Source of the DNA: Methylococcaceae bacterium
GTDB taxonomy: Bacteria > Pseudomonadota > Gammaproteobacteria > Methylococcales > Methylomonadaceae
Assembly: GCA_021647585.1 (NCBI GenBank)
Contig: JAKIUK010000086.1
Coordinates: 1 to 15,494 of the forward strand
Direction of reading: 5' to 3'
Length of the DNA: 15,494 nucleotides
Shown here: piece by piece, positions 1-5,878 of the stretch
How the letters are laid out: each line of letters starts with the position of its first letter
Numbering within the stretch: position 1 is the first letter of the stretch
Program-made: the position numbers and the translations under genes
Notes under the pieces: generated by a model
The model's database searches: none
What the model was told of the DNA's origin: nothing
The model's input: only the letters and a program-made list of their open reading frames with translations

Positions 1-40
1 CATCTTCCGACAAGTTAACTTTATATTTCTTGGCTGGCAT
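1..40 (-). CDS. IS630-type transposase, N-terminal fragment at window edge
   Basis: Read on the minus strand from an ATG at 40-38, the first codons give MPAKKYKVNLSED and then run off the window. This matches the usual opening of IS630-family transposases (MPAKKYKV-L-x-E-E/D), which starts the N-terminal helix-turn-helix. Only 13 residues are visible, so it is unknown whether the gene is intact. It indicates a mobile element bordering the two-component operon. The stretch 41-149 between it and the kinase stop holds nothing I can name. Confidence 0.6.
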   Translation of the reverse strand, partial: MPAKKYKVNLSED

Positions 41-149
41 GCTATAGACTCAAATATCATTTGGTTACAATTAATACTTGAGATAATACATTAATTAACC
101 ATCAAATCAAAGTTGCCAGACTACTAGGGATTTCAAATCTCAGATAACT

Positions 150-1460
150 TCAGACTGGAATTTCAATGGAGGCTTTAACTCCCCTATTTTCTCTAGGAAA
201 TAATTCTATTTTCCAGCCATGTGCATCACATAGTTGCTTAACAATAGCCAGACCTAAACCACTTCCACCCGTTTTTTTACTCCGAGAATGTTCTAATCTA
301 TAAAAGGGTAGAAAAACAGTCATAAGTTTGTTAGTCGGTATTCCAGGCCCTTCATCTAAAATATTGATAGTTAGCAAATGCTTGTTTTTCCTACAAGAAA
401 GTGTAACAGGGCTATTTTCACCATATCGAAAAGCATTATCAAGTAAATTGAATATTACTCGTCTAAATGCTTGAACATCAATTTTGCACATTCTACAAGG
501 CTCTGTTTTTAGCTGAATAATCAAATTTCTTTTGCGATAGTCATCAATAATATGACGAATAACCTCATCCAGGTTAACATCAATAAGCTGTTGCTTTTCC
601 AACCCCTTAACAAATTCTAGTGATTGCTGAATAAGCAGTTCCATTTCCATAAGATTATTTTTTAAGTTTATAATTAACGCTTTATCTTGGTTTTGATCTA
701 ATAGTTCCACAGCAAGCTGCATCCGGGTAATGGGGGTTCTCAAATCATGAGAGATGCCGCCAAAAAGAAGAGTTCTATTTTCCATTAACTGTGCTATTTC
801 TTTAGCCATTCGGTTAAAATTTTGCGCTAAAGAGGCAAGTTCACTTGGGCCTGTTTCTGGAACTCTAGTAGAAAGTGTTCCACCTCCAATTTGATTAACA
901 GCATGAGATAATCGTTTTACAGGAAGCGTTATTCGCCGAACCAATAATAAGGTGGTAAAGATAATAAGTAACACCGCCGCAACAAATACACCTGCTAAGG
1001 CAATGGGAGGACGAGGGCCTGGTCGATCATGATAAAAACCGACATTTACTTTTTCTTTGTCATAATGTAGAACAAACCAAAAAAGAGTCTCATTTCCAGT
1101 TTCACGTTTAATAATAACTTGCTGCCCAGTATGTCGCTTTAATGCTTTCTCTAACCGTGGGATGAAGGGATAAAATTTATTTAATGCATGAGTTGGAATA
1201 TCGTGACCACTAAAGAATAAATCGTATTGCTGCGCTATTTTGTTTTCAAACGCTTCTCTTTCTTGTACAGGAAGTGAAGTCCAGGTTTTACTAGTCAGCG
1301 TGATTAATGCAGCCATGTCATCAGCTGCCCTATTGGATAGAGGGCTTAAAATAAAAAACCAGGCAAAAGAAGTCGCCATTACAATGAATAAAGCGAGGCC
1401 AAGCGTTAGCGTTAAACTGGTTTTAGCGAATAATGAATCTAATCGCTTCCAGAGTTTCAT
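150..1460 (-). CDS. EnvZ-like sensor histidine kinase
   Basis: Inner-membrane sensor kinase of 436 aa, about the length of EnvZ or RstB. Visible parts in order: a first membrane helix (about residues 16-38), a periplasmic sensor region (about 40-150) with no recognisable ligand motif, a second membrane helix (about 153-174), a HAMP segment starting RRITLPVKRLSHAV, and an H-box GGISHDLRTPITR with the phospho-accepting His at 238. The ATPase domain follows: N-box NLLDNAFRY (338-346), G1 DEGPGIP (369-375) and G2 GGSGLGL (398-404). The H-box is very close to EnvZ (SHDLRTPLTR). It overlaps the upstream regulator gene by four bases (ATGA), so the two are translationally coupled and should be cognate. 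A CRMC pair (322-325) between the dimerisation and ATPase domains is unusual. The signal sensed is unknown. Confidence 0.93.
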   Translation of the reverse strand: MKLWKRLDSLFAKTSLTLTLGLALFIVMATSFAWFFILSPLSNRAADDMAALITLTSKTWTSLPVQEREAFENKIAQQYDLFFSGHDIPTHALNKFYPFIPRLEKALKRHTGQQVIIKRETGNETLFWFVLHYDKEKVNVGFYHDRPGPRPPIALAGVFVAAVLLIIFTTLLLVRRITLPVKRLSHAVNQIGGGTLSTRVPETGPSELASLAQNFNRMAKEIAQLMENRTLLFGGISHDLRTPITRMQLAVELLDQNQDKALIINLKNNLMEMELLIQQSLEFVKGLEKQQLIDVNLDEVIRHIIDDYRKRNLIIQLKTEPCRMCKIDVQAFRRVIFNLLDNAFRYGENSPVTLSCRKNKHLLTINILDEGPGIPTNKLMTVFLPFYRLEHSRSKKTGGSGLGLAIVKQLCDAHGWKIELFPRENRGVKASIEIPV

Positions 1461-2167
1461 TTTATTTCGTCAATCAATAAAAATTTATACCCTTGCCCCC
1501 ATACTGTTTGAATGTATTTCGGATCTGTTGTATCGGTTTCTATTTTATGACGTAAACGCGCAATGCGAACATCGACACTCCGATCAAAAGGTAAACATTC
1601 ATAACCTTTAAGATTTTCTAGCAAAGAGTCTCTGGATAAGACTTTATTTGGGTTTTCTAGGAACAATTTCAAAAGCTGGTATTCACTTTGTGTCAGCGAT
1701 ATTTTTGTCCCATTTTGGTTCAGTGTTTGGCTTACGGTATCCAGCGTATGGTTTCCAAAAGTATAAGTAGTTGTATCTTTACTATTCTTGTTTTTCTCTG
1801 GATGATGCCGTCGTAAAACAGATCGGATACGAGCCAATAATTCTCGTGGGTTAAAAGGTTTTGCCAGATAATCATCTGCACCCATTTCAAGACCTAAAAT
1901 ACGGTCTATGTCTTCACCGCAGGCGGATAGCATAATGATAGGAATATCCAAAGTATTAGTCAATCGCTTGGCAATACTTAAACCATCTTCTCCTGGCATC
2001 ATCTGGTCAAGAATAATAAGATCAGGTATTGATTTTTTAAGATAGAGATCCATTGCTACGCCATTTTCAACGGAATCCACTGCAAACCCCTGCTTATCAA
2101 GATATTGGCAAAGCAAATCGCACAATGCTTCATCATCGTCAACAATCAGGAATTTAAATTTACTCAT
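1457..2167 (-). CDS. OmpR-family response regulator
   Basis: Cytoplasmic DNA-binding response regulator of 236 aa. The receiver domain (about 1-120) has the acidic pocket D10-D12, phospho-acceptor D54 in LIILDQMMPGEDGLS, Ser81 as switch residue and K103 in AKPFNPRELLARIR, the stretch most like OmpR itself. The C-terminal winged helix (about 135-232) has a recognition helix around SVDVRIARLRHKIE (197-210) and ends VWGQGYKFLL. It is first in the operon and overlaps the kinase. The palindromic element at 2180-2194 lies only 12 bases before its start codon and faces the divergent DUF2202 gene, so both autoregulation and control of the neighbours are plausible. OmpR is the closest named relative, but porin control should not be assumed, as no porin gene is nearby. 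Confidence 0.94.
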   Translation of the reverse strand: MSKFKFLIVDDDEALCDLLCQYLDKQGFAVDSVENGVAMDLYLKKSIPDLIILDQMMPGEDGLSIAKRLTNTLDIPIIMLSACGEDIDRILGLEMGADDYLAKPFNPRELLARIRSVLRRHHPEKNKNSKDTTTYTFGNHTLDTVSQTLNQNGTKISLTQSEYQLLKLFLENPNKVLSRDSLLENLKGYECLPFDRSVDVRIARLRHKIETDTTDPKYIQTVWGQGYKFLLIDEIK

Positions 2168-2179
2168 AATCTTGTTTTG

Positions 2180-2250
2180 GTTACATGTTGTAACAAATTA
2201 TCCGTATATGGAAATACTTTAGCAATACTTATTTACTAAACTGAAGACGA
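2180..2250 (+). promoter_or_regulatory. Duplicated regulatory box, copy 1 (candidate response-regulator operator and promoter)
   Basis: Starts with GTTACATGTTGTAAC (2180-2194), a GTTACA-N3-TGTAAC inverted repeat. The same bases can also be read as a 10-bp direct repeat, GTTACATGTT/GTAACAAATT, the tandem half-site pattern of OmpR-family regulators. The 71-bp block recurs at 4808-4878 with 64 of 71 positions identical and no gaps. It lies between the divergent regulator and DUF2202 genes. The core also resembles the published E. coli RstA box with one mismatch. No good -35 is seen, as expected for an activator-dependent promoter. Binding by this regulator is inferred from position and motif type. 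Confidence 0.65.
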
Positions 2251-2284
2251 AAAAAATAAAACAGCAACACAACAGGAAAATACA

Positions 2285-2935
2285 ATGAAAAATTTAAATT
2301 TATTAATAGCAATTTTGGTTTTATCATTAAGTAGTCATGCCTATGCTGGATCTAATAAAGGACAGTTTTCACAAGGCAACGGTAATAGAAATATGCAGAT
2401 GCAGCAATTATTAACTGTGGAGCAAGAAAGTTTACTCTATATGCGTGAAGAGGAAAAGCTTGCTCGTGATGTGTATTTAACACTAGACGAATACTTTGAT
2501 ACCAATATTTTTACAAATATTGCAGCGGCTGAACAAAGACACATGGATAGAATAAAAAGGTTGCTCAACAAATACGGCCTAATAGATCCAGTTGTAGATG
2601 ATACTATTGGTGTATTTACAAACCCGATATTTTCAGAATTCTATGATAGTAAAACCAATAGCGATGTTGCTATTAAAGAGGCTATTCTGACAGGCATATT
2701 AATTGAAGAGACTGATATTATGGATCTTCAAAAAACAATTGATATAACCGACAATGCGGACATTCAAAACGTTTACGGAAATTTATTACGAGGATCGCGT
2801 AACCATTTAAGAGCTTTTGTTAGAAGATTAGAATCAATGGGAATTGTGTATAAAGCGTCGGTTTTAGAGCAATCAGCTGCAAATGCCATTGTCAATTCTC
2901 CCACTGAACGTGGTTCTTCAAACAAGATAAGGTAA
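2285..2935 (+). CDS. DUF2202 ferritin-like exported protein
   Basis: A 216-aa protein with a signal peptide (about 1-21, ending SSHAYA-G), a short Gly/Asn/Gln-rich linker and then a DUF2202 domain (about 42-190). DUF2202 is a ferritin-like helical bundle of unproven function. Candidate metal ligands are E57 in REEEKLARD, E83 and H86 in AAEQRHMD, E141/E142 in EETDI, and H174 in SRNHLRAF, the spacing expected of four helices. It is probably periplasmic. It is the first gene after box copy 1 and is followed by a strong terminator hairpin at 2976-3006. A decayed relative lies at 3824-4157. A role in metal or redox handling is inference from the fold. Confidence 0.85.
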   Translation: MKNLNLLIAILVLSLSSHAYAGSNKGQFSQGNGNRNMQMQQLLTVEQESLLYMREEEKLARDVYLTLDEYFDTNIFTNIAAAEQRHMDRIKRLLNKYGLIDPVVDDTIGVFTNPIFSEFYDSKTNSDVAIKEAILTGILIEETDIMDLQKTIDITDNADIQNVYGNLLRGSRNHLRAFVRRLESMGIVYKASVLEQSAANAIVNSPTERGSSNKIR

Positions 2936-2975
2936 CCAAAGACAGGACGTCACAGGAATTAATTTATGTTAGAAA

Positions 2976-3006
2976 AAAACGACTGCAACTCAGTTGCAGT
3001 CGTTTT
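2976..3006 (+). terminator. Strong rho-independent terminator, probably bidirectional
   Basis: A perfect 15-base inverted repeat (AAAACGACTGCAACT, one central base, then its complement ending in TTTT) forms a stem of about 14 bp with a 3-nt loop, preceded by an A run and followed by TTTT. It lies 41 bases after the DUF2202 stop and 42 bases before the next start codon. It should end the DUF2202 transcript, although some read-through into the 3048 gene is possible. Confidence 0.88.
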
Positions 3007-3047
3007 GAATATCCTTTAAACATCGTGTATTTATTTAGGGACCCATA

Positions 3048-3824
3048 ATGAATATTAAATTGAAAATAATAGCCACTTTGGTTGCTACTCTAATTATGTC
3101 TTCAAAATTAGCGTTAGCAGCTGATCCAGTATTACCTCAAGAAAGCACTCAAAAACCTCAGCAAGTCTATGGAAAACAGCTGATGACCGAACAAGAACGC
3201 AATGAACTACGTTCAAAAATGCGTGCTGCAGCAACGGCTGAAGAAAGGGATAAAATCCGTAAAGACAACCAGGAGCTGATGAAAAAAAGGGCCAAAGAAC
3301 AAGGTGTTACCTTGATAAACAAGAGACAAAATAAACAGATGGGTAATCGTTTATATTCGACTCCCAACATTAATAAATTTGATCAACGACAAGTAATTCC
3401 ACTTAACCAAGCGCAACAAGCACATGTTTTATCTGAAATGCGTAGTTTATTATCAGGAACACAAGTTATTGTCGCAGCCTTAGCTACTGATGATATGAAA
3501 ACTGTTGTAAAACAGGCCAGACTGTTGGGCATGGGTATGAAGAAAAAGCCAGAAAATAAGTTGCGCAGACTATTACCTAAGACTTTTATGATGCAAGGTA
3601 AGGCAGTGCACATGGCTTTTGATCGTATTGCTGATGATGCAGAATCAATTAAAGATCCTAAACATACTTTAACGCAGTTAGGTGAAGCACTCAGTATTTG
3701 CAAGGGTTGTCATCAAATGTACCGAATTGAGGCCAATAATACAAATATCGCTATGGGCAAACATAAAATGAAATTCCAACACAAAAATGATTCTGCTGAA
3801 ATGAGAGATAAGGGGAAAAACTAA
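3048..3824 (+). CDS. Exported two-part protein with C-terminal CXXCH heme motif
   Basis: A 258-aa protein with a signal peptide (about 1-25, ALA-AD). Residues 38-92 form a charged helical segment (YGKQLMTEQERNELRSKM...) that is clearly paralogous to the protein at 5012. Residues about 122-228 are a helical domain ending in CKGCH (218-222), a c-type heme attachment motif near the C-terminus of the bundle, as in class II (cytochrome c'-like) cytochromes. A periplasmic heme protein is therefore likely. The stop codon overlaps the next ATG (TAATG at 3822-3826), coupling it to a DUF2202 gene that is now broken. A ribosome site AGGGA precedes the start. The heme and its function are inferred; ligands other than the His of CKGCH are not assigned. 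Confidence 0.8.
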   Translation: MNIKLKIIATLVATLIMSSKLALAADPVLPQESTQKPQQVYGKQLMTEQERNELRSKMRAAATAEERDKIRKDNQELMKKRAKEQGVTLINKRQNKQMGNRLYSTPNINKFDQRQVIPLNQAQQAHVLSEMRSLLSGTQVIVAALATDDMKTVVKQARLLGMGMKKKPENKLRRLLPKTFMMQGKAVHMAFDRIADDAESIKDPKHTLTQLGEALSICKGCHQMYRIEANNTNIAMGKHKMKFQHKNDSAEMRDKGKN

Positions 3825-4157
3825 TGAAAAAATTAAGAGTGCGTTACTCATGACATTGGCTCTTAGCTCAATAAGCTTTCATGCTGTTGCTAAACAAGGT
3901 CAAGGCATGGGAGGAATATGACAAAAATCCTTTTGCGAATTCACCAGCTAACAAATTTTAATTCACACACTGTCTGACAAGGAACCCGATAATTTAAAGT
4001 TTATACGCGGAGAAGAAAAATTAGCCAGAGATATATACCACTCTCTATGGACAGTGGAATACCCAGATTTCGCTAGCAGTGAGGTCGGTCAATTTAAAAC
4101 GCTGTATTACTAAATCTTTATGACGGAGTACATGGTGAGTTTTCAAATTTATATTAG
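3824..4157 (+). pseudogene. Second DUF2202 gene, frameshifted and truncated
   Basis: Starts at an ATG overlapping the previous stop, with AAGGGG upstream, but meets a stop after 9 codons. Shifting frame recovers the rest of a signal peptide (ALLMTLALSSISFHAVA), then LSDKEPDNLKFIRGEEKLARD, which matches the LTVEQESLLYMREEEKLARD region of the DUF2202 protein at 2285. A further shift recovers LYDGVHGEFSNLY, corresponding to the later GVFTNPIFSEFY region. At least two frameshifts, internal stops and loss of the C-terminal half make it non-functional. The IS200-type element lies just downstream and may have removed the end. Confidence 0.8.
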
Positions 4158-4220
4158 TCGCAAAACATGAGAGAAGTCTATGTCGTACTCAATATCCTTT
4201 AGTTCTTAAATACTCAACCA

Positions 4221-4241
4221 CTATGCACTGAAAGTGCATAG
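4221..4241. repeat. IS200-type end hairpin (distal end)
   Basis: A perfect 9-bp stem CTATGCACT/AGTGCATAG with a GAA loop, beyond the tnpA stop. It shares the core ATGCACT-(G/A)AA-AGTGCAT with the hairpin at the other end. Confidence 0.7.
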
Positions 4242-4272
4242 GTTGTGACTGGACTGAAAGTCCTAAATCTGA

Positions 4273-4707
4273 TTATTCAATGATCATATTCCCAGTATCC
4301 TTATTAGATGGATTACGATGGTGTTCCAGATATTCCTGAACCATCTCTTCAGTAATATTTCCTGTCGACCATCCGCCATAACCTATCGCCCAAAAATGTC
4401 TTCCCCAATAACGCCGTTTTAATTCGGGGTATTCCATCTGTAACATTCTAGATGTTCTCCCTTTCATGCGTTTTACCAAATCACTGATAGACAACTTCGG
4501 AGGGTATTCAATATGCATGTGAACATGATCTTTACTGACCACTCCTTTTAATATTTGAACATCTTCAGTATCACATAATTGAATGAGTAACTCTTGACAC
4601 CTTTGCTTAATATCACCTTTTAATACAGGATAACGATACTTAGTTACCCTTACCAAATGGGCTGTAAATCGTGTAACAGTGTGGCCACTTCGCCTTTGTT
4701 CATTCAT
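4273..4707 (-). CDS. tnpA: IS200/IS605-family Y1 transposase TnpA
   Basis: A single-strand DNA transposase of the HUH, one-tyrosine type. From the start chosen here it is 144 aa. It has the metal-binding HUH pair in KDHVHMHIEYPP (H61 and H63), the conserved segment RYWGRHFWAIGYGGWSTG, and the candidate catalytic tyrosine Y126 in QEYLEHH. The open frame reaches back to 4752, but the ATG at 4707 gives MNEQRRSGHTVTRF, which I recall as the usual opening for this subgroup, and the extra 15 residues overlap the left-end hairpin. No frameshift is seen, so the element may still be active. Confidence 0.88.
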   Translation of the reverse strand: MNEQRRSGHTVTRFTAHLVRVTKYRYPVLKGDIKQRCQELLIQLCDTEDVQILKGVVSKDHVHMHIEYPPKLSISDLVKRMKGRTSRMLQMEYPELKRRYWGRHFWAIGYGGWSTGNITEEMVQEYLEHHRNPSNKDTGNMIIE

Positions 4708-4747
4708 AGAACAAAGTTTATCATTAAGTGTGTAGCAGCTAAAGCCT

Positions 4748-4761
4748 TGCACTAAAGTGCA
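4748..4761. repeat. IS200-type end hairpin (tnpA start side)
   Basis: TGCACT-AA-AGTGCA, immediately upstream of the tnpA reading frame, pairing in sequence with the hairpin at 4221-4241. In this family such end hairpins are recognised by the transposase as single-stranded DNA. Confidence 0.6.
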
Positions 4762-4807
4762 TAGTTTTAACTAGCGATCTGTGACCAATAAAAGTTTAGT
4801 TAAAGTC

Positions 4808-4878
4808 GTTACATGTTGTAACAAATTATCCATAAATGGACATACTTTAGAAATAATTATTTACTAAACTGTAGATGA
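4808..4878 (+). promoter_or_regulatory. Duplicated regulatory box, copy 2
   Basis: The same GTTACATGTTGTAAC core (4808-4822) and the same following 56 bases as copy 1, with 7 substitutions in 71 positions and no gaps. The similarity stops abruptly after the shared ACTG(A/T)AGA(C/T)GA segment. It stands upstream of the 5012 gene, a paralogue of the N-terminal half of the 3048 protein. It is probably bound by the response regulator at 1457-2167, which would place both modules in one regulon. Confidence 0.62.
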
Positions 4879-4934
4879 ACCAAAAACAAATGGAAACAAA
4901 GAAAGTCGTTGAAATTAATTTAACGGTCTTTTAG
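4875..4934 (+). other. Possible 19-codon leader ORF
   Basis: ATG at 4875 (with a second in-frame ATG at 4890) opens a short frame ending TAG at 4932-4934, seven bases before a terminator-like hairpin at 4941. No convincing ribosome-binding site precedes either ATG. It could be a leader peptide or chance. Confidence 0.15.
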
Positions 4935-4940
4935 AAGCAC

Positions 4941-4971
4941 AGCCACTGAAAAATAGGTTTCAGTGGCTTTA
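4941..4971 (+). terminator. Terminator-like hairpin in the leader of the 5012 gene
   Basis: An 11-bp perfect stem, AGCCACTGAAA/TTTCAGTGGCT, with a 6-nt loop (AATAGG), followed by TTAAAATT. It sits between box copy 2 and the gene at 5012, 44 bases before the start codon. With no full gene between promoter and hairpin it could act as an attenuator, or it could be the surviving terminator of a deleted gene. Confidence 0.7.
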
Positions 4972-5011
4972 AAATTATTCTTACCCAACCTATATCTACT
5001 AGGAGATTATT

Positions 5012-5398
5012 ATGAATATTCGACCAATAATGACATTAGCCTTAGCTTTGCCACTCTGGTTTTTTCATCTAAGCCCAGTGTTGGCAGCTGATCCAATAAT
5101 GACCCAGGAAAAATCTCAAGTACAGACACAGGAGCAGGTCTATGGCAGCCAGCTTATGACAGAACAAGAACGCACCGATATGCGTTCTAAAATGCGTGCA
5201 TCAGGATCTGACGAAGAAAGAGAGAAAATCCGCAATGCCAATCATGACCGTATGAAAGTTCGAGCAAAAGAGCAAAGTATAAACTTGTCTGATGAGCGAC
5301 CTAATAGAGGTGGCGGCATGGGAATGCGCGATAATATGAATTCTATGGGAAATAGGATGAGCGATGGTAATCGTGGTGTCGGCGGACGCGGTCGCTAA
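5012..5398 (+). CDS. Small exported protein, paralogue of the N-terminal half of the 3048 product
   Basis: A 128-aa protein with a signal peptide (about 1-25, VLA-AD). Residues 43-93 (VYGSQLMTEQERTDMRSKM...) align with residues 40-90 of the heme protein at 3048, including the shared QLMTEQER, MRSKMRA and RAKEQ segments. The helical segment resembles a widespread family of small periplasmic proteins with no established function. Instead of the heme domain it ends in a Gly/Met/Arg-rich tail (about 98-128) with several Met residues. AGGAG seven bases before the ATG supports the start. Expression is probably under box copy 2. Metal binding by the Met-rich tail is possible but unproven. Confidence 0.75.
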   Translation: MNIRPIMTLALALPLWFFHLSPVLAADPIMTQEKSQVQTQEQVYGSQLMTEQERTDMRSKMRASGSDEEREKIRNANHDRMKVRAKEQSINLSDERPNRGGGMGMRDNMNSMGNRMSDGNRGVGGRGR

Positions 5399-5442
5399 TT
5401 AAACTGTAGAACTCAAACCGAAGAAAGTTTCTCCTTTTTTTC

Positions 5443-5493
5443 TGGATTACGTACAAGCTGCAATCAAACTACTAGTTGCCTGTACGTAATCCA
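5443..5493. repeat. 13-bp perfect inverted repeat with 25-nt spacer
   Basis: TGGATTACGTACA (5443-5455) and its exact complement TGTACGTAATCCA (5481-5493) flank a 25-base spacer. On the plus strand there is no T run after the second arm; the T run precedes the first arm, which would read as an A run downstream on the minus strand. Neither direction makes a standard terminator. It could be a regulator site pair, an RNA structure, or a small element remnant. Confidence 0.75.
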
Positions 5494-5563
5494 CTGAGTT
5501 TTCGGCGGTTATAAATAGGTATTTCTAGTTTTAGTTAATATTGAGTATTTGAGGAGGTAGCCA

Positions 5564-5868
5564 ATGATTGCCCGACCAGTATTGATGAAGGTACATGTAC
5601 TTATAGCAGTATTTATATTGCCTGTTGCAATCATATTTTTTTGTAACGGGTGCTTTTTATACATGGGGGATAAAGGGAGAGTATGAAACAACAGTTCAAA
5701 AATTGTCTTTAAAAACACAGCTTCAAGAAAAATTTAGCCATTGGCCTACTTTTTTTACTTATTTCTGGATTTATCATGGCATGGCAACTTCCTAAATTGT
5801 GGAAGACAACCTTGATTTCCACACTATTCGGATTGATTTTTTTTATTACTATGTTTATTTCTAGCTAA
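5564..5868 (+). pseudogene. PepSY-type membrane protein, frameshifted and internally deleted
   Basis: Starts at an ATG with a strong GAGGAGG site. The first 40 codons (MIARPVLMKVHVLIAVFILP...) look like the N-terminal helix of PepSY-associated membrane proteins. A stop at 5684 follows, but a shift near 5655-5665 gives TWGIKGEYETTVQKLSLKTQ, the expected continuation. A last frame gives LAIGLLFLLISGFIMAWQLP and a second hydrophobic helix ending at TAA 5866-5868, ten bases before the exporter operon. Functional family members are several times longer, so the PepSY core is deleted. The remnant shows that a PepSY gene once headed the exporter operon. Confidence 0.65.
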
Positions 5869-5878
5869 GGAGTTTGTT

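Larger units (their letters stand above)
4215..4770 (-). mobile_element. IS200/IS605-type insertion sequence (tnpA only)
   Basis: A single-gene element whose transposase (4273-4707) is flanked by subterminal hairpins, as is typical of this family. At the distal end CTATGCACT-GAA-AGTGCATAG lies at 4221-4241, and at the proximal end TGCACT-AA-AGTGCA lies at 4748-4761. The two hairpins are near-copies of each other. A third small hairpin, GGACT-GAA-AGTCC (4251-4263), sits just past the gene stop. The family has no terminal inverted repeats or target duplications, so the outer limits are approximate. It separates the broken DUF2202 gene from box copy 2. No tnpB is present. Confidence 0.7.

Noticed and set aside
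1240..1611. Plus-strand open frame of 123 codons
   Set aside because: Lies antisense across the junction of the kinase and regulator genes, with no ribosome site or recognisable domain.
3167..3703. Two minus-strand open frames within the heme protein gene
   Set aside because: Antisense shadows of a well-supported exported protein; compositions are Ser/Cys-rich with no family pattern.
5443..5493. Inverted repeat read as an integron attC site
   Set aside because: Lacks the GTTRRRY-type core and the R/L box arrangement, and there is no integrase or cassette array.
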